From Actinomyces sp. oral taxon 171 str. F0337 (GTDB lineage: Bacteria; Actinomycetota; Actinomycetes; Actinomycetales; Actinomycetaceae): DNA of 64,000 nucleotides. Made by a program: the position numbers and the translations under genes. The DNA is taken from assembly GCF_005696555.1 (NCBI RefSeq), contig NZ_CP040005.1, positions 1,984,001 through 2,048,000 of the forward strand, written 5' to 3'. This document shows, one piece after another, positions 44,973-54,964 of this stretch; the stretch's first letter is position 1; every line of letters begins with the position of its first letter. Under the pieces are notes generated by a model. The model saw only the letters and a program-made list of their open reading frames with translations. It was not told the origin of the DNA and searched no databases.

Positions 44973-46265
44973 TTACCCCTCCAGCTTCTTCAGGTCGTTG
45001 CTCAGGGCAGCGATGACGTCCTTGGCGGACCGGCTCCCCGGCTGCTGGATCGCGGGATAGATGTTGTCCTGGATCTTCGCGGTGACGTCGCCGTAGTAGA
45101 CGGCCTGAGGACGGCTCTTGGCGTTCTCGAGGCTCTTCTTGAGGATCGGCAGGTAGGGGAACTCCTTGAGAAGCTCCGGATCCTCATAGAGGGATCCGAG
45201 GATCGGGGCGAGCGTCTGGGTCTTGAGCTGGTAGCGCTGGGACTCCTCGTTGATCCACCACTTGACGAACTTCAAGGCAGTTGCCTTGTTCTTGGAACCC
45301 TTGGTGATGGCGCAGTTGTGTCCACCCAGGGTCGGCACGAATGGCTTGCCGTCGATGCTCGGCAGGGCGGCGACGTCGAACTTGTCCGGCCCCAGGGACT
45401 CCTTGTTGTTGGCGTACTGGTAGGGCCACTGACGGTAGAACAGGAGGTCGCCCGCCTCGAAGGCGTTACGTCCGTCCTCCTCCTTCCACTCCAGGGACTC
45501 CTTGGGGATGTAGCCCTTGGCGAAGCCGTCGATGAGCCACTGCAGACCGGTGACCGACTCGGTGGAGTCAAGGATGACCTGGGCGTCGTCGTTATAGAAG
45601 CGACCGCCGGCGGTGTGGATGAACTCCGAGGCGCAGCAGGTCAGGCCCTCATACTTGGCGAACTGACCGCCGAACCCACCGATGTCCTTGTGCTCGGGCA
45701 GGGCCCGAACCTTGTCGATGGCGGCCTTGACCTCATCCCAGGTCTTGGGGACCGCCACACCGGCCTTCGCCAGGAAGTCCTTGCGGTAGAACATCACCGG
45801 CGCATCAGTGACGAAGGGAACCGCGAAGAGCTTGTCCTTGTACACGCCCGTCTTCCACACGGGTTCGAGGATGTCGTCGTTCTTGAGCTCGTCCTGAGGC
45901 AGCTCGACCACCCACCGGTTGGCGGCGAACTCGGAGACCCAGACGTTGTCCAGGGAGACGACGTCGTAGGCGTTGGAGTTGATTCTGGCGGCGTTGACGA
46001 GGGCGGTGCGCTGCTGGTCGGCCTCGGCGGAGAGCTCAATGAGCTTGACCTCCTCACCGGGGTTGGCCTTGTTCCACTCATCGATCCTGGCCTGCACCTT
46101 GCCGGCCGAGTTGTCCTTGCCCTGGACCCAGGTGATTGGTCCGGTGCCTTCAAAGGTGACGGGACCGTCGTCGTCTCCGCGAGAGGTGGAGCAGGCCCCG
46201 ACGGAGGCCAGCGCCGCAGCCAGGGCCGAGCCCTGGATGAACTGACGACGGGGTAGGGGTGTCAT
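44973..46265 (-). CDS. malE: Extracellular sugar-binding lipoprotein (MalE-like)
   Basis: 430 residues of cluster 1 binding proteins for oligosaccharides. The signal sequence is RRQFIQGSALAAALASVGAC: a twin-arginine-like start and a lipobox ending in Cys, so it is exported and membrane-anchored. Later motifs such as DVVSLDNVWVSEFAANRW, FYRKDFLAKAGVAVPKTWDE and GGHNCAITKGSKNK are typical. The ATG has AAGGAGGAAAC upstream. First gene of the operon, controlled by the promoter/palindrome upstream. Substrate is presumably maltose or related alpha-glucosides because GH13 follows. Confidence 0.9.
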   Translation of the reverse strand: MTPLPRRQFIQGSALAAALASVGACSTSRGDDDGPVTFEGTGPITWVQGKDNSAGKVQARIDEWNKANPGEEVKLIELSAEADQQRTALVNAARINSNAYDVVSLDNVWVSEFAANRWVVELPQDELKNDDILEPVWKTGVYKDKLFAVPFVTDAPVMFYRKDFLAKAGVAVPKTWDEVKAAIDKVRALPEHKDIGGFGGQFAKYEGLTCCASEFIHTAGGRFYNDDAQVILDSTESVTGLQWLIDGFAKGYIPKESLEWKEEDGRNAFEAGDLLFYRQWPYQYANNKESLGPDKFDVAALPSIDGKPFVPTLGGHNCAITKGSKNKATALKFVKWWINEESQRYQLKTQTLAPILGSLYEDPELLKEFPYLPILKKSLENAKSRPQAVYYGDVTAKIQDNIYPAIQQPGSRSAKDVIAALSNDLKKLEG

Positions 46266-46327
46266 GTGTGTTTCCTCCTTGAAACTGTTGCGGAGCCCAC
46301 CGGCTCCGTTCCGGAAGGACCCACATT

Positions 46328-46387
46328 GTCGACGCGCGTCGACTTGGGCATGAGAGGCACGTTACACATCTGCAACCAGTCGGTCAA
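46328..46387 (-). promoter_or_regulatory. Promoter and palindromic LacI-type operator of the alpha-glucoside operon
   Basis: On the minus strand TTGACC (-35, at 46382-46387) is followed after 17 bases by TAACGT (-10, at 46359-46364). Just downstream, at 46328-46343, is the perfect palindrome GTCGACGCGCGTCGAC, placed where a bound repressor blocks transcription. Perfect GC-centred palindromes are the usual operators of LacI-family proteins, and the operon's own regulator is LacI-type. The rest of the 311-bp gap (to 46576) is otherwise unremarkable. Confidence 0.65.
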
Positions 46388-46576
46388 TCCATTTCACATT
46401 CACCCCCTCGGATGTCTTGAGAGGAACCTCCGAACCGCAGGATCCCCGGCCGTCCCCCGCGCCCCGCGATCTCCACGAGACCGGCGTGCACCTCCTGTGA
46501 AAACCTCCACAGCGTCACCCTCCTTCTCTCACCTCAACGGTGCGCTGCCCGGACCACCGCCTGACACAATGAGGCC

Positions 46577-48469
46577 GTGAGCTCTCACCACTCCTCGCCC
46601 CAGGCCACCAGCACCAGGCCGCCGCGCTATCCCGGCCACATGGCCGGCGGGGTCTCCAGCACCGAGATCCCCTTCCAGCCTGAGGCGCACTGGTCGGTTC
46701 CGTGGCTGCTCGCCGACCGCATCGCCCGCAGCGGTGACCGGCCGCTCGTGGCCCGCAAGTCGTCCCTGTCCGGGGACTGGCAAGAGGTCTCGGCCCGAGC
46801 CTTCGGCGAGGAGGTGGCCCACGTGGCCGCAGGCCTCATCGGCATGGGGCTCGAGGCGGGCACCGCCGTCGGCATCATGGCGCACACCTCCTACGACTGG
46901 TTCCTCCTGGACATGGCCATCGCCCGCGCGGGTCTTATCTCGGTGCCCATCTACGAGACGAGCTCGGCTGAGCAGGTCGAGTGGATCGTCACCGACTCCG
47001 ATGTGCGTCTGGTCATCACCGAGAGCGGCACGCTGGCCGAGCTCGTACGCGGCGCCGTCGCCGGTATCGAGCAGACGGTGAAGGTTCTGGCACTTGACTC
47101 CGACGCGATCACCACGATCGTCCAGGCGGGCTCGGGCGTCAGCCCCTCCCAGGTCGATCAGCGCTCCAACGCCCTCACGGTCGACGACGTCTACTCCATC
47201 ATCTACACCTCCGGCACCACGGGCCGCCCCAAGGGCGTCGAGCTCACCCACCGCAACGCCGTCGGCATCCCCTACCACGGGGTGCGCTACCTTCCCGGCG
47301 TCCTGTGGGGCGGCAACGTACGCCTCCTGCTGTTCCTGCCGCTGGCCCACGTCTACGCCCGCTGCCTCCAGCTGCTGTCCCTGGCCGGCGAGGGCGTGCT
47401 GGGACACACCCCCGACGCCAAGACCCTCCTGCCCGACCTGCAGTCCTTCGCCCCCTCCTACATCCTGGCCGTCCCACGCGTGCTGGAGAAGATCTACAAC
47501 GCCGCCGACGCCAAGGCCGGCAGCGGCGCCAAGCTCAAGCTGTTCCGTTGGGCGGCCAAGGTCGCCATCGCCCACTCCCGCGCACTGGACACCCCTCAGG
47601 GCCCCTCCCGCAGCCTCCGTCGGGCGCGCGCCGTGGCCGACCGTCTCGTCTTCCGCAAGATCCGGGGACTCATGGGGCCCAACGCCCGCTTCATCATCTC
47701 CGGCGGAGGGCCGCTGGGGCAGCGTCTGGGACACTTCTACCGTGGCCTGGGCCTGGTCGTCCTGGAGGGCTACGGCCTGACCGAGACCATCGGCCCGGTC
47801 AGCGTCAACACCGACTGGCTCAACAAGATCGGCACCGTCGGCCCGCCCGCCTGCGGCAACGAGATCCGCATCGGTGAGGATGACGAGATCCAGGTCCGCG
47901 GCCTGGGTGTCTTCTCCGCGTATCACAACAACTCCGAGGCCACTGCCGAGGCCTTCACCGCCGACGGCTGGTTCCGTACCGGCGATATCGGCGCCCTCGA
48001 TGACGACGGCTACCTGCGCATCACTGGACGCAAGAAGGAGCTCATCGTCACCGCCGGTGGCAAGAACGTCGCCCCCACCCAGCTCGAGGACCGTCTGCGC
48101 GGCCACCCGCTCATCAGCCAGGTGCTCGTCATCGGGGACGGGGAGCCCTTCATCTCCGCACTCATCACGCTGGACAAGGAGATGCTCCCCCAGTGGCTGC
48201 GCAACCACGGGCTGGCGGCCATGGACGTCGTCGAGGCCTCCTCCCACCCGCAGGTGCTCGCAGCCCTGGACCGGGCCGTGGCGCGTACGAACCGCGCGGT
48301 CTCCCGGGCCGAGTCGATCCGTACCTTCCGGGTGCTGGCCACCGACTTCACCGAGGCCAACGGACTGCTCACCCCGTCATTGAAGGTCAAGCGCGGCCCG
48401 GTCATGGAGGCCCACGCCGACGTCATCGCGGACATCTACAGCTCCACGCGCAAAGGACCGCGGGAGTAA
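46577..48469 (+). CDS. Long-chain fatty-acid-CoA ligase (paralogue 1)
   Basis: 630 residues, AMP-forming acyl-CoA synthetase. The AMP-binding P-loop YTSGTTGRPKGVEL is near residue 210, the adenine motif EGYGLTETIGPVS near 395, the hinge TGDIGALDDDGYLRITGRKKE near 465, and GGKNVAPTQLED after it. Resembles the FadD15-type ligases of actinobacteria that activate long-chain fatty acids. The GTG start has only weak upstream signals, so a start near residue 22 is possible. Followed by a highly similar paralogue 47 bp downstream. Confidence 0.9.
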   Translation: MSSHHSSPQATSTRPPRYPGHMAGGVSSTEIPFQPEAHWSVPWLLADRIARSGDRPLVARKSSLSGDWQEVSARAFGEEVAHVAAGLIGMGLEAGTAVGIMAHTSYDWFLLDMAIARAGLISVPIYETSSAEQVEWIVTDSDVRLVITESGTLAELVRGAVAGIEQTVKVLALDSDAITTIVQAGSGVSPSQVDQRSNALTVDDVYSIIYTSGTTGRPKGVELTHRNAVGIPYHGVRYLPGVLWGGNVRLLLFLPLAHVYARCLQLLSLAGEGVLGHTPDAKTLLPDLQSFAPSYILAVPRVLEKIYNAADAKAGSGAKLKLFRWAAKVAIAHSRALDTPQGPSRSLRRARAVADRLVFRKIRGLMGPNARFIISGGGPLGQRLGHFYRGLGLVVLEGYGLTETIGPVSVNTDWLNKIGTVGPPACGNEIRIGEDDEIQVRGLGVFSAYHNNSEATAEAFTADGWFRTGDIGALDDDGYLRITGRKKELIVTAGGKNVAPTQLEDRLRGHPLISQVLVIGDGEPFISALITLDKEMLPQWLRNHGLAAMDVVEASSHPQVLAALDRAVARTNRAVSRAESIRTFRVLATDFTEANGLLTPSLKVKRGPVMEAHADVIADIYSSTRKGPRE

Positions 48470-48516
48470 ACGGGAGCAAGCCTCACTACTGGCCTCAGGC
48501 GGGCATACTTGCCACC

Positions 48517-50427
48517 ATGACCGACGCCTCCGCCCCTCCGGCCGACTCCGGCCCCTCCGCCTCGCCCCGAGAGCACACCACCGAGCTCCTGGTCCCGGTT
48601 CACAAGGGCATGACGACGCCCTGGGCGCTGGCCGAGCGCGTGCGCCGCAGCCCCGACGGCGGGCTCATCGCCCGCAAGTCCCCCTTGGGCCGGCGCTGGC
48701 GGGAGATGAGCGCCAGCGCCTTCCGCGCCCAGGTGCGTGAAGTGGCTGCGGGCCTGGTGGCCCGAGGTCTTCAGCCCGGAGACGCCGTCGGCATCATGTC
48801 GCACACGTCGTACGAGTGGACGCTTCTGGACTTCGCCGCCTGGGAGGCGGGCCTGGTCGTGGTCCCCGTCTATGAGACCTCCTCTGCCGAGCAGGCCCGG
48901 TGGATCCTCACCGACGCCGGTGTGAAGCTCATCGTCGTGGAGAACGAGGCCATGGCCTCCATGGTCGGTGCGCTGACCTCCACCGTGCCCGAGCTGGCGA
49001 GCCTGCAGGTGCTGTGCGTCGAGCGCGAGGACGTCCTGGGGCTCATCAAGGCGGGTCGGGGCGTGGACGCCGGCGAGCTCGACCGGCGCACCGCCGCCCT
49101 GACCTCGCAGTCCCTGGCAACGATCGTCTACACCTCCGGCACGACGGGCCGTCCCAAGGGCGTCGAGCTCAGCCACGGCAACCTCGTGCACCTGTGCGTC
49201 AACGTCTGCCCGCACGTGCCCGAGGTCCTGGGTGGGGCCGAGGTCCGTTTCCTGCTGTTCCTGCCGCTGGCCCACGTACTCGGCCGCTTCGTGGAGATCG
49301 CGGTCGTCTGCTCGCGCTCGGGCGTGCTGGGGCACGTCCCCGACGTGCGTAATCTCGTCAACGACCTGGGCTCCTTCCGCCCCACGGCGGTCCTGGCCGT
49401 GCCCCGGGTCTTCGAGAAGATCTACAACGCCGCAGACGCCAAGGCGACCGGCGCCAAGCAGAAGGTCTTCCGTCTGGCGGCCAAGACCGCGATCGCGTAC
49501 TCGCGGGCCCTGGATACCCCACAGGGCCCGTCGCGCCGGCTCAAGGCTCAGCGCGCCGCCTTCGACAAGCTCGTCTTCTCCACCCTGCGCTCGGTCCTGG
49601 GCGGGCAGGTCACGCACGTGATCTCCGGGGGCGGGCCTCTGGGCGAGCGTCTGGGACACTTCTACCGCGGCGCTGGGGTCACCGTCCTGGAGGGCTACGG
49701 CCTGACCGAGACCATGGGGCCGTGCAGCGTCAATCTGCCGGACGCCACCCGGATCGGGACCGTCGGCACCCCGCTTCCCGGCTGCGCGATTCGTCTGGAC
49801 GACGACGGGGAGATCCTGGTTCGGGGCATTGGCACCTTCACGGGCTACCACAACAACCCCGAGGCCACGGCGGAGGCCTTCACCGCCGACGGCTGGCTGC
49901 GCACCGGGGACATCGGCTCCTTCGAAGGCGCTGAGGGCTTCCTTCGGATCACCGGGCGCAAGAAGGAGCTCATCGTCACCGCCGGTGGCAAGAACGTCGC
50001 CCCAGCCCCTCTGGAGGACCGTCTGCGCGGCCACCCGCTGGTCAGTCAGGTTCTCGTTGTCGGTGAGAACCGCCCCTGCATCGGCGCGCTTCTCACTCTG
50101 GATGCGGAGATGCTGCCGCTGTGGCTGTCCTCCCATGGCCTGGAGGAGATGACCGTCGTCGACGCCGCCCGGGATCCGCGGGTGCGCGCCGCCCTGGAGC
50201 GGGCGGTGGCCAGGACCAATGAGGCGGTCTCGCGGGCGGAGTCGATCCGCACCTTCGAGGTGCTGCCCACGGACTTCACGGTGGCCAACGGCCTGCTGAC
50301 CCCCTCGCTCAAGGTGCGCCGCGCTGAGGCGGAGGAACGCTTCTCAGCTGAGATCGAGGCTCTCTACACGCGCACGCCACTCGTACCCAGCGCCACCGCC
50401 TCGCCGTCGCAGGACGGAGAAGGGTGA
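48517..50427 (+). CDS. Long-chain fatty-acid-CoA ligase (paralogue 2)
   Basis: 636 residues and clearly homologous to the preceding gene along its whole length: blocks such as YTSGTTGRPKGVEL, EGYGLTETMGPCSVN and TGRKKELIVTAGGKNVAP are nearly the same. The two proteins differ most at the N-terminus. The ATG lies after GCATACTTGCCACC with no strong ribosome site, perhaps by coupling to the upstream gene. A tandem duplication with possible change in chain-length preference. Confidence 0.9.
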   Translation: MTDASAPPADSGPSASPREHTTELLVPVHKGMTTPWALAERVRRSPDGGLIARKSPLGRRWREMSASAFRAQVREVAAGLVARGLQPGDAVGIMSHTSYEWTLLDFAAWEAGLVVVPVYETSSAEQARWILTDAGVKLIVVENEAMASMVGALTSTVPELASLQVLCVEREDVLGLIKAGRGVDAGELDRRTAALTSQSLATIVYTSGTTGRPKGVELSHGNLVHLCVNVCPHVPEVLGGAEVRFLLFLPLAHVLGRFVEIAVVCSRSGVLGHVPDVRNLVNDLGSFRPTAVLAVPRVFEKIYNAADAKATGAKQKVFRLAAKTAIAYSRALDTPQGPSRRLKAQRAAFDKLVFSTLRSVLGGQVTHVISGGGPLGERLGHFYRGAGVTVLEGYGLTETMGPCSVNLPDATRIGTVGTPLPGCAIRLDDDGEILVRGIGTFTGYHNNPEATAEAFTADGWLRTGDIGSFEGAEGFLRITGRKKELIVTAGGKNVAPAPLEDRLRGHPLVSQVLVVGENRPCIGALLTLDAEMLPLWLSSHGLEEMTVVDAARDPRVRAALERAVARTNEAVSRAESIRTFEVLPTDFTVANGLLTPSLKVRRAEAEERFSAEIEALYTRTPLVPSATASPSQDGEG

Positions 50428-50431
50428 ACAG

Positions 50432-50473
50432 CAGGGGCGGAGCACCGCTGGTACTGCGCGGAGCCGCCTCCTG
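50432..50473. terminator. Weak stem-loop between convergent ligase and chorismate mutase genes
   Basis: CAGGGGCGG can pair with CCGCCTCCTG (one bulge) in the short gap between the convergent stops. No U tract. Marked because it is the only candidate for transcript ends here. Confidence 0.3.
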
Positions 50474-50483
50474 ACTCCTGCGA

Positions 50484-50810
50484 CTACGACTGCTTGACGC
50501 GCTCGGCCTCGTGGTCGTCGCGGATCTCCTCGTGGTGCTGGATGACCTCGGCGACGATGAAGGTGAAGAACTTCTCGGCGAAGATCGGGTCCAGACCGGA
50601 CTCCTCAGCCAGGGCCCGCAGACGTGCCACCTGCTGCCGCTCGCGCCCGGGGTCGGCCGGCGGCAGGTCCAGTCGGGCTTTGAGCAGGCCCACCTGCTGG
50701 GTGCAGCGGAAGCGTTCGGCCAGGAGATGGACGAGGGCGGCGTCGAGGTTGTCGATGGTGTCTCGGTAGACGGCCAGCTGCGGGGGAATCCCGGCCTGCC
50801 CCTCGCTCAT
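50484..50810 (-). CDS. Chorismate mutase, AroQ class
   Basis: 108 residues, all-helical. The pattern [20 protein letters not shown], then VGLLKA, and [19 protein letters not shown] matches monofunctional AroQ-type chorismate mutases, which convert chorismate to prephenate for Phe/Tyr synthesis. It overlaps the clpX stop by 4 bp; this linkage of clpX and a chorismate mutase is known in related actinobacteria by my recollection. No catalytic variation was noted. Confidence 0.85.
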   Translation of the reverse strand: MSEGQAGIPPQLAVYRDTIDNLDAALVHLLAERFRCTQQVGLLKARLDLPPADPGRERQQVARLRALAEESGLDPIFAEKFFTFIVAEVIQHHEEIRDDHEAERVKQS

Positions 50811-52129
50811 GCGGTCCGGCTCCGCTCCCCCACCTTGTGAGTCGAGCGCAGCGTGCCCGATCCGGACTGGTAGCTGGGCCTTCCGGTGCCCCTGACGGAG
50901 TCGGCGTCGACGACGACGCGCCCGACCTCAGGCAGGGAGGGGACCTCGAACATGGCCTGCCCCAAGACCTCCTCGACGATGGAGGTCAGCCCCCGGGCAC
51001 CCGTCTTGCGCTCCAGGGCGAGGGAGGCCACCGCCTCAATGGCCGCATCGGTCAGCTCAAGCTCGACGCCGTCGAGGCTGAAGAGGTACTGGTACTGCGA
51101 GACCAGAGCGTTCTTGGGCTCGGTCATGACGCGCACGAGCTCACGCACCCCCAGGTCCTGGACTGTGGCGATGACGGGCAGACGGCCGATGAACTCGGGA
51201 ATCAGGCCGAACTTGTGAAGGTCCTCGGGGCGCACCGGTGCGGTGAAGACGTCCTGCGAGCCCGTGCCGCTGGTCAGCTGCGCCCCGAAGCCCACCATCT
51301 GGGCGCCGGACTCCTTGCGCTGACGCTGGCGCACGATCTCCTCGATGCCGGCGAAGGCACCGGCGGCGATGAAGAGAATATTGGTGGTGTCGATCTCCAG
51401 GAACTCCTGGTGCGGGTGCTTGCGCCCGCCGCCGGGAGGCACGGATGCCGTTGTTCCCTCGATGATCTTGAGCAGTGCCTGCTGCACGCCCTCACCCGAG
51501 ACGTCACGGGTGATCGAGGGGTTCTCCGCCTTGCGACCGATCTTGTCGATCTCGTCGATGTAGATGATGCCCTTCTCTGCGCGCTTGACATCACCGTCAG
51601 CGGCCTGGATGAGCTTGAGGAGGATGTTCTCCACGTCCTCGCCGACGTACCCCGCCTCGGTCAGAGCCGTGGCGTCGACGATGGCGAAGGGAACGTCGAG
51701 GAGCCGCGCCAGGGTTCGGGCCAGGTGAGTCTTACCGGTTCCGGTGGGCCCCAGCAGGAGGATGTTGGACTTGCCCAGCTCCAGGCCGTCGCCCTCGGCC
51801 ACGGAACGCTCCTTGACCTGGACGCGCTTGTAGTGGTTGTAGACCGCCACGCTCATGGCGCGCTTAGCGGCCTCCTGGCCGATGACGTACTGGTTGAGGA
51901 AGTCGAAGATCTCCTGGGGCTTGGGCAGCTCGAGAGGCACGCCGGCGCCGGAGTCGCCCAGCTCCTCATCGACGATCTCGTTGCACAGCTCGATGCACTC
52001 ATCACAGATGTAGACACCGGGCCCGGCGATGAGCTTCTTGACCTGCTTCTGGCTCTTGCCGCAGAAGGAGCACTTCAGCAGATCCACACTCTCAGCGTTA
52101 CGTGCCACGGTTTCCTCCAGGTTCGTCAT
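50807..52129 (-). CDS. clpX: ATP-dependent Clp protease ATP-binding subunit ClpX
   Basis: 440 residues. The N-terminal C4 zinc domain is [18 protein letters not shown] and [10 protein letters not shown]; Walker A is [11 protein letters not shown] near residue 127; Walker B is [11 protein letters not shown]; sensor and C-terminal alpha region follow. Unfoldase for the ClpP1P2 protease encoded just upstream (246 bp away). Normal family length. Confidence 0.97.
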   Translation of the reverse strand: MTNLEETVARNAESVDLLKCSFCGKSQKQVKKLIAGPGVYICDECIELCNEIVDEELGDSGAGVPLELPKPQEIFDFLNQYVIGQEAAKRAMSVAVYNHYKRVQVKERSVAEGDGLELGKSNILLLGPTGTGKTHLARTLARLLDVPFAIVDATALTEAGYVGEDVENILLKLIQAADGDVKRAEKGIIYIDEIDKIGRKAENPSITRDVSGEGVQQALLKIIEGTTASVPPGGGRKHPHQEFLEIDTTNILFIAAGAFAGIEEIVRQRQRKESGAQMVGFGAQLTSGTGSQDVFTAPVRPEDLHKFGLIPEFIGRLPVIATVQDLGVRELVRVMTEPKNALVSQYQYLFSLDGVELELTDAAIEAVASLALERKTGARGLTSIVEEVLGQAMFEVPSLPEVGRVVVDADSVRGTGRPSYQSGSGTLRSTHKVGERSRTA

Positions 52130-52275
52130 CGGCCCCCGCGCCCGGGCGGCCCTGCGTCAGCCTACGGGCTGAGGCGGCGGGTGCGCCGAGGACATGGCGG
52201 CGTGTCCAGTCCGCAATATGCCACGTTGGGCACGATGCTGCCAGCGTTTGCGAGTTTTATTTCCACCGGTTGCAC

Positions 52276-52313
52276 GTGCGGTGCTCCCTCCAGTCACAGA
52301 AGGAGCACCGCAC
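52276..52313 (-). terminator. Stem-loop between clpP2 and clpX
   Basis: GTGCGGTGCTCC and GGAGCACCGCAC are perfect complements across a 14-base loop, 60 bases past the clpP2 stop. No strong U tract on the minus strand, so clpX may still be partly read from clpP; otherwise it has its own promoter in 52130-52275. Confidence 0.55.
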
Positions 52314-52346
52314 ACAGCGTCAACACAGCATCAATTGTTCGGTCAG

Positions 52347-52375
52347 TACAACGCCAGTCCCTACAACGCCAGTCC
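52347..52375. repeat. Two copies of a 14-bp direct repeat after clpP2
   Basis: TACAACGCCAGTCC occurs twice with one base between, immediately before the clpP2 stop codon (plus-strand order). Short and probably a slippage product. Confidence 0.6.
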
Positions 52376-53050
52376 TCAGGAGGAGTGCGGAGAGGCCGGG
52401 GTCTTGCGGGAGGTGAGCACCTGGTCCACGATGCCGTACTCCTTGGCGGCTGCGGCCGTGAGGATCTTGTCGCGCTCGAGATCGGCGTGGATCTTCTCGC
52501 GGTCCTGACCGGTGTGCGCGGCCAGGGTGTCCTCCAGCCAGGAGCGCATGCGGTCCATCTCGTTGGCGACGATCTCGATATCGCTGGCCTGCCCCTGCAT
52601 CCCCTCCATTGCGGGCTGGTGGATGAGGACGCGCGCATTGGGCAGGGCCAGGCGCTTGCCCTCGCTGCCGGCGGCCAGGAGCACCGCGGCGGCGGAGGCC
52701 GCCTGCCCCAGGCAGACGGTCTGCACCTGCGGCTTGATGTACTGCATGGTGTCGTAGATGGCCGTCAGCGCCGTGAAGGACCCGCCGGGGCTGTTGATGT
52801 ACATGGTGATGAGGCCGTCGGGGTCCTGGGACTCCAGGACCAGGAGCTGGGCCATGATGTCGTCGGCCGAGGCGTCGTCGACCTGGACCCCCATGAAGAC
52901 GATGCGGTCCTCGAAGAGCTTGGCGTAGGGATCCTGACGCTTGAAGCCGTAGGCGGTGCGCTCCTCGAACTGGGGCAGCACGTAGCGGGCCTGCGGCAAG
53001 GTACCGGCCTGGCGGGCGATGGCCTCGAAGTAGGGACGGGTCGAGGACAT
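52376..53050 (-). CDS. clpP2: ATP-dependent Clp protease proteolytic subunit 2
   Basis: 224 residues, serine peptidase. The active Ser is in [12 protein letters not shown] and His in [13 protein letters not shown]; the N-terminal extension ([14 protein letters not shown]) is typical of the ClpP2 partner in actinobacteria. It starts one base before the end of the clpP1 stop region, so both are cotranslated. Forms a mixed ClpP1P2 tetradecamer. Confidence 0.96.
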   Translation of the reverse strand: MSSTRPYFEAIARQAGTLPQARYVLPQFEERTAYGFKRQDPYAKLFEDRIVFMGVQVDDASADDIMAQLLVLESQDPDGLITMYINSPGGSFTALTAIYDTMQYIKPQVQTVCLGQAASAAAVLLAAGSEGKRLALPNARVLIHQPAMEGMQGQASDIEIVANEMDRMRSWLEDTLAAHTGQDREKIHADLERDKILTAAAAKEYGIVDQVLTSRKTPASPHSS

Positions 53051-53051
53051 G

Positions 53052-53690
53052 TCAGTTGTCTCCGTTCTGCTTGCCGATCTCCCGGCTGGAGCGCACGATG
53101 TGGTCGACGAAGCCGTACTCCAGGGCCTCCTGGGCCGAGAACCAGTGGTCGCGGTCGGAATCGGCGATGATCTCCTCCACCGTGTGCCCGGTGTTGGCCG
53201 CCGTGATCTCCGCCAGCTCTTGCTTCATCTTGATGATGAGGTCGGCATTGATGCGGATGTCGGTGGCGGAGCCCCCCGCACCGCCGGAGGGCTGGTGCAT
53301 GAGCACGCGAGCGTGCGGGGTGAGGTACCGCTTGCCCTTGGCACCGGCCGACAGCAGGTGCTGCCCCATGGAGGCGGCCAGCCCCGTGGCCACCGTGGCG
53401 ACGTCGGGCTGGACGTACTCCATGGTGTCCAAGATGGCCATACCGGCGGTCACCGAGCCGCCGGGGCTGTTGATGTAGAGGTAGATGTCCCGCTCGGGAT
53501 CCTCGGCGGCCAGCAGCAGCATCTGGGCGCAGATGGCGTTGGCGTTGTCATCACGCACCTCGGAGCCGAGCCAGATGATGCGCTCCTTGAGGAGGCGGTT
53601 GTAGATGGAGTCGGTCAACCCCAGACCCGCGCCAGCGGCGTCGGCTGCCTGGGGAGGTGCGACCGCAGCGGGTGTATAGAGCTCGCTCAC
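53052..53690 (-). CDS. clpP1: ATP-dependent Clp protease proteolytic subunit 1
   Basis: 212 residues. Active Ser is in [14 protein letters not shown] and His in [18 protein letters not shown] near residue 75 is the substrate-binding loop. First gene of the clpP1-clpP2-clpX set. In many actinobacteria tig lies directly upstream; here tig is 6.2 kb away. Confidence 0.96.
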   Translation of the reverse strand: MSELYTPAAVAPPQAADAAGAGLGLTDSIYNRLLKERIIWLGSEVRDDNANAICAQMLLLAAEDPERDIYLYINSPGGSVTAGMAILDTMEYVQPDVATVATGLAASMGQHLLSAGAKGKRYLTPHARVLMHQPSGGAGGSATDIRINADLIIKMKQELAEITAANTGHTVEEIIADSDRDHWFSAQEALEYGFVDHIVRSSREIGKQNGDN

Positions 53691-53995
53691 GTCAGTCCTC
53701 TCATGGTCGGTGTCGCAACGCTAACGCGATGCCCCCGGCCACCATGCCCGCCATCGCACCCTTTTCGCCCACGGCGCAGGTGCGCTCACTGAAGGAGGAA
53801 AGCCAGGGGCACGCAGCCTCCGCCGGCGCGGAGCGCAACCCTCGACACCCCCGCACAACCATCTACGAGTCACAACAATCAGTTTTGTCACAATAAACAA
53901 ATACGATAGGGTTTCATCACATATTTCAGAGGTTTGAGCTCACCGCCTCAGCACCTCATGCCAGCGAAGGAACGGCAGGAGCAGAAGGGAACCTT
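53691..53995. other. 305-bp divergent promoter region between clpP1 and the methyltransferase operon
   Basis: The clpP1 half is GC-rich; from about 53860 it becomes AT-rich and contains TTTGT-N8-ACAAA (53884-53901) and TACGAT/TAGGGT-like -10 sequences for the rightward operon. I see no gene or RNA in it. Confidence 0.4.
53884..53901. promoter_or_regulatory. Inverted repeat TTTGT-N8-ACAAA before the methyltransferase operon
   Basis: The arms are complementary and sit about 95 bases upstream of the first start codon, near -10-like sequences. The geometry recalls sites of Crp/Fnr-like or Rex-like regulators without matching either consensus. Confidence 0.35.
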
Positions 53996-54964
53996 TTGAG
54001 TACACACCCCTCCCCCGCATCAAGCAATGCCGCCCCCGGAAAACGCGGGACCCGTCAGGGCCCCGAGGCCTCCCGTATGCAGGGCCACTGGCTGCTGGCC
54101 AGGCTCGGTAAGAGAGTCCTACGCCCGGGCGGCATCGGCCTGACCCGGCGCCTGCTGGAGGCCGCCGGACCGACGTCGACCGACCGCGTCATCGAGCTGG
54201 GCCCCGGAGTCGGACGGACCGCTGAGATCCTCCTGGCCGCCCGGCCCGCCTCCTACAAGGGCGTGGACCCCAGTCCCGAGGGACGCGAGCAGGTCGCGGA
54301 CATCCTTGCCGCCCACTCCCGGCAGACCGACACCGAGTACGTCGTGGCCGACGCGGCCAGCACCGGCCTGCCCGACGTCAGTGCGGATCTCGTCGTGGGC
54401 GAGGCGATGCTGACGATCCAGTCCGATGACCACAAACGGGAGATCATCGCGGAGGCGGCCCGGATCCTGGCTCCCGGCGGCCGCTACGCGATCCACGAGC
54501 TGGCCCTGCGCGCAGACCGCTCCCCCGAAGAGCTCGAGGAGATCCGCAGAAGCATCTCCCGCACGATCAAGGTCGGCGCGCGTCCGCTGACGGCGCCGGC
54601 ATGGGAGGCGCTACTGCGGGAAGCCGGGCTCGAGGTGACCTGGACCGGCACCGCGTCCATGAGCCTGCTCGAGCCCTCCCGCATCATCGAGGACGAGGGC
54701 ATCCTGGGCGCCCTGCGCTTCTGGCGCAACATGCGCCGTACCCCAGGAGCCCGGGACCGGGTCAACGCCATGCGGCAGAGCTTCCGCCTTCAGGGCGAGG
54801 CCCTCAGCGCGATCGGCATGGTGGCGCGCAAACCCGAGTCCCCCGCTCCGAAGGGGGCGACGGAGCAGGCGGCCAACGCCACAGAAGGGGCCGGGAACAC
54901 CATAGTCACCGAGGACGCAAGAGACGTCTCTGACCACTCTGACCACGTGGCCCCGGCATCATGA
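53996..54964 (+). CDS. Class I SAM-dependent methyltransferase
   Basis: 322 residues. Motif I is VIELGPGVGRTAEIL near residue 65, the post-I acidic residue is in YKGVDPSPEG, and EAARILAPGGRYAIHELAL is motif IV-like. The last 45 residues are a polar tail. The TTG start is preceded by AAGGGA at five bases. It overlaps the ABC ATPase gene by 4 bp and is the first gene of an operon with a complete importer and a cupin protein, so its methylation reaction probably acts on the imported compound; the substrate is unknown. Confidence 0.82.
   Translation: MSTHPSPASSNAAPGKRGTRQGPEASRMQGHWLLARLGKRVLRPGGIGLTRRLLEAAGPTSTDRVIELGPGVGRTAEILLAARPASYKGVDPSPEGREQVADILAAHSRQTDTEYVVADAASTGLPDVSADLVVGEAMLTIQSDDHKREIIAEAARILAPGGRYAIHELALRADRSPEELEEIRRSISRTIKVGARPLTAPAWEALLREAGLEVTWTGTASMSLLEPSRIIEDEGILGALRFWRNMRRTPGARDRVNAMRQSFRLQGEALSAIGMVARKPESPAPKGATEQAANATEGAGNTIVTEDARDVSDHSDHVAPAS

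Noticed and set aside
48193..48516. Upstream extension of the second acyl-CoA ligase into the first gene
   Set aside because: It overlaps the first ligase in another frame; the ATG at 48517 gives a protein that aligns with its paralogue from the start.
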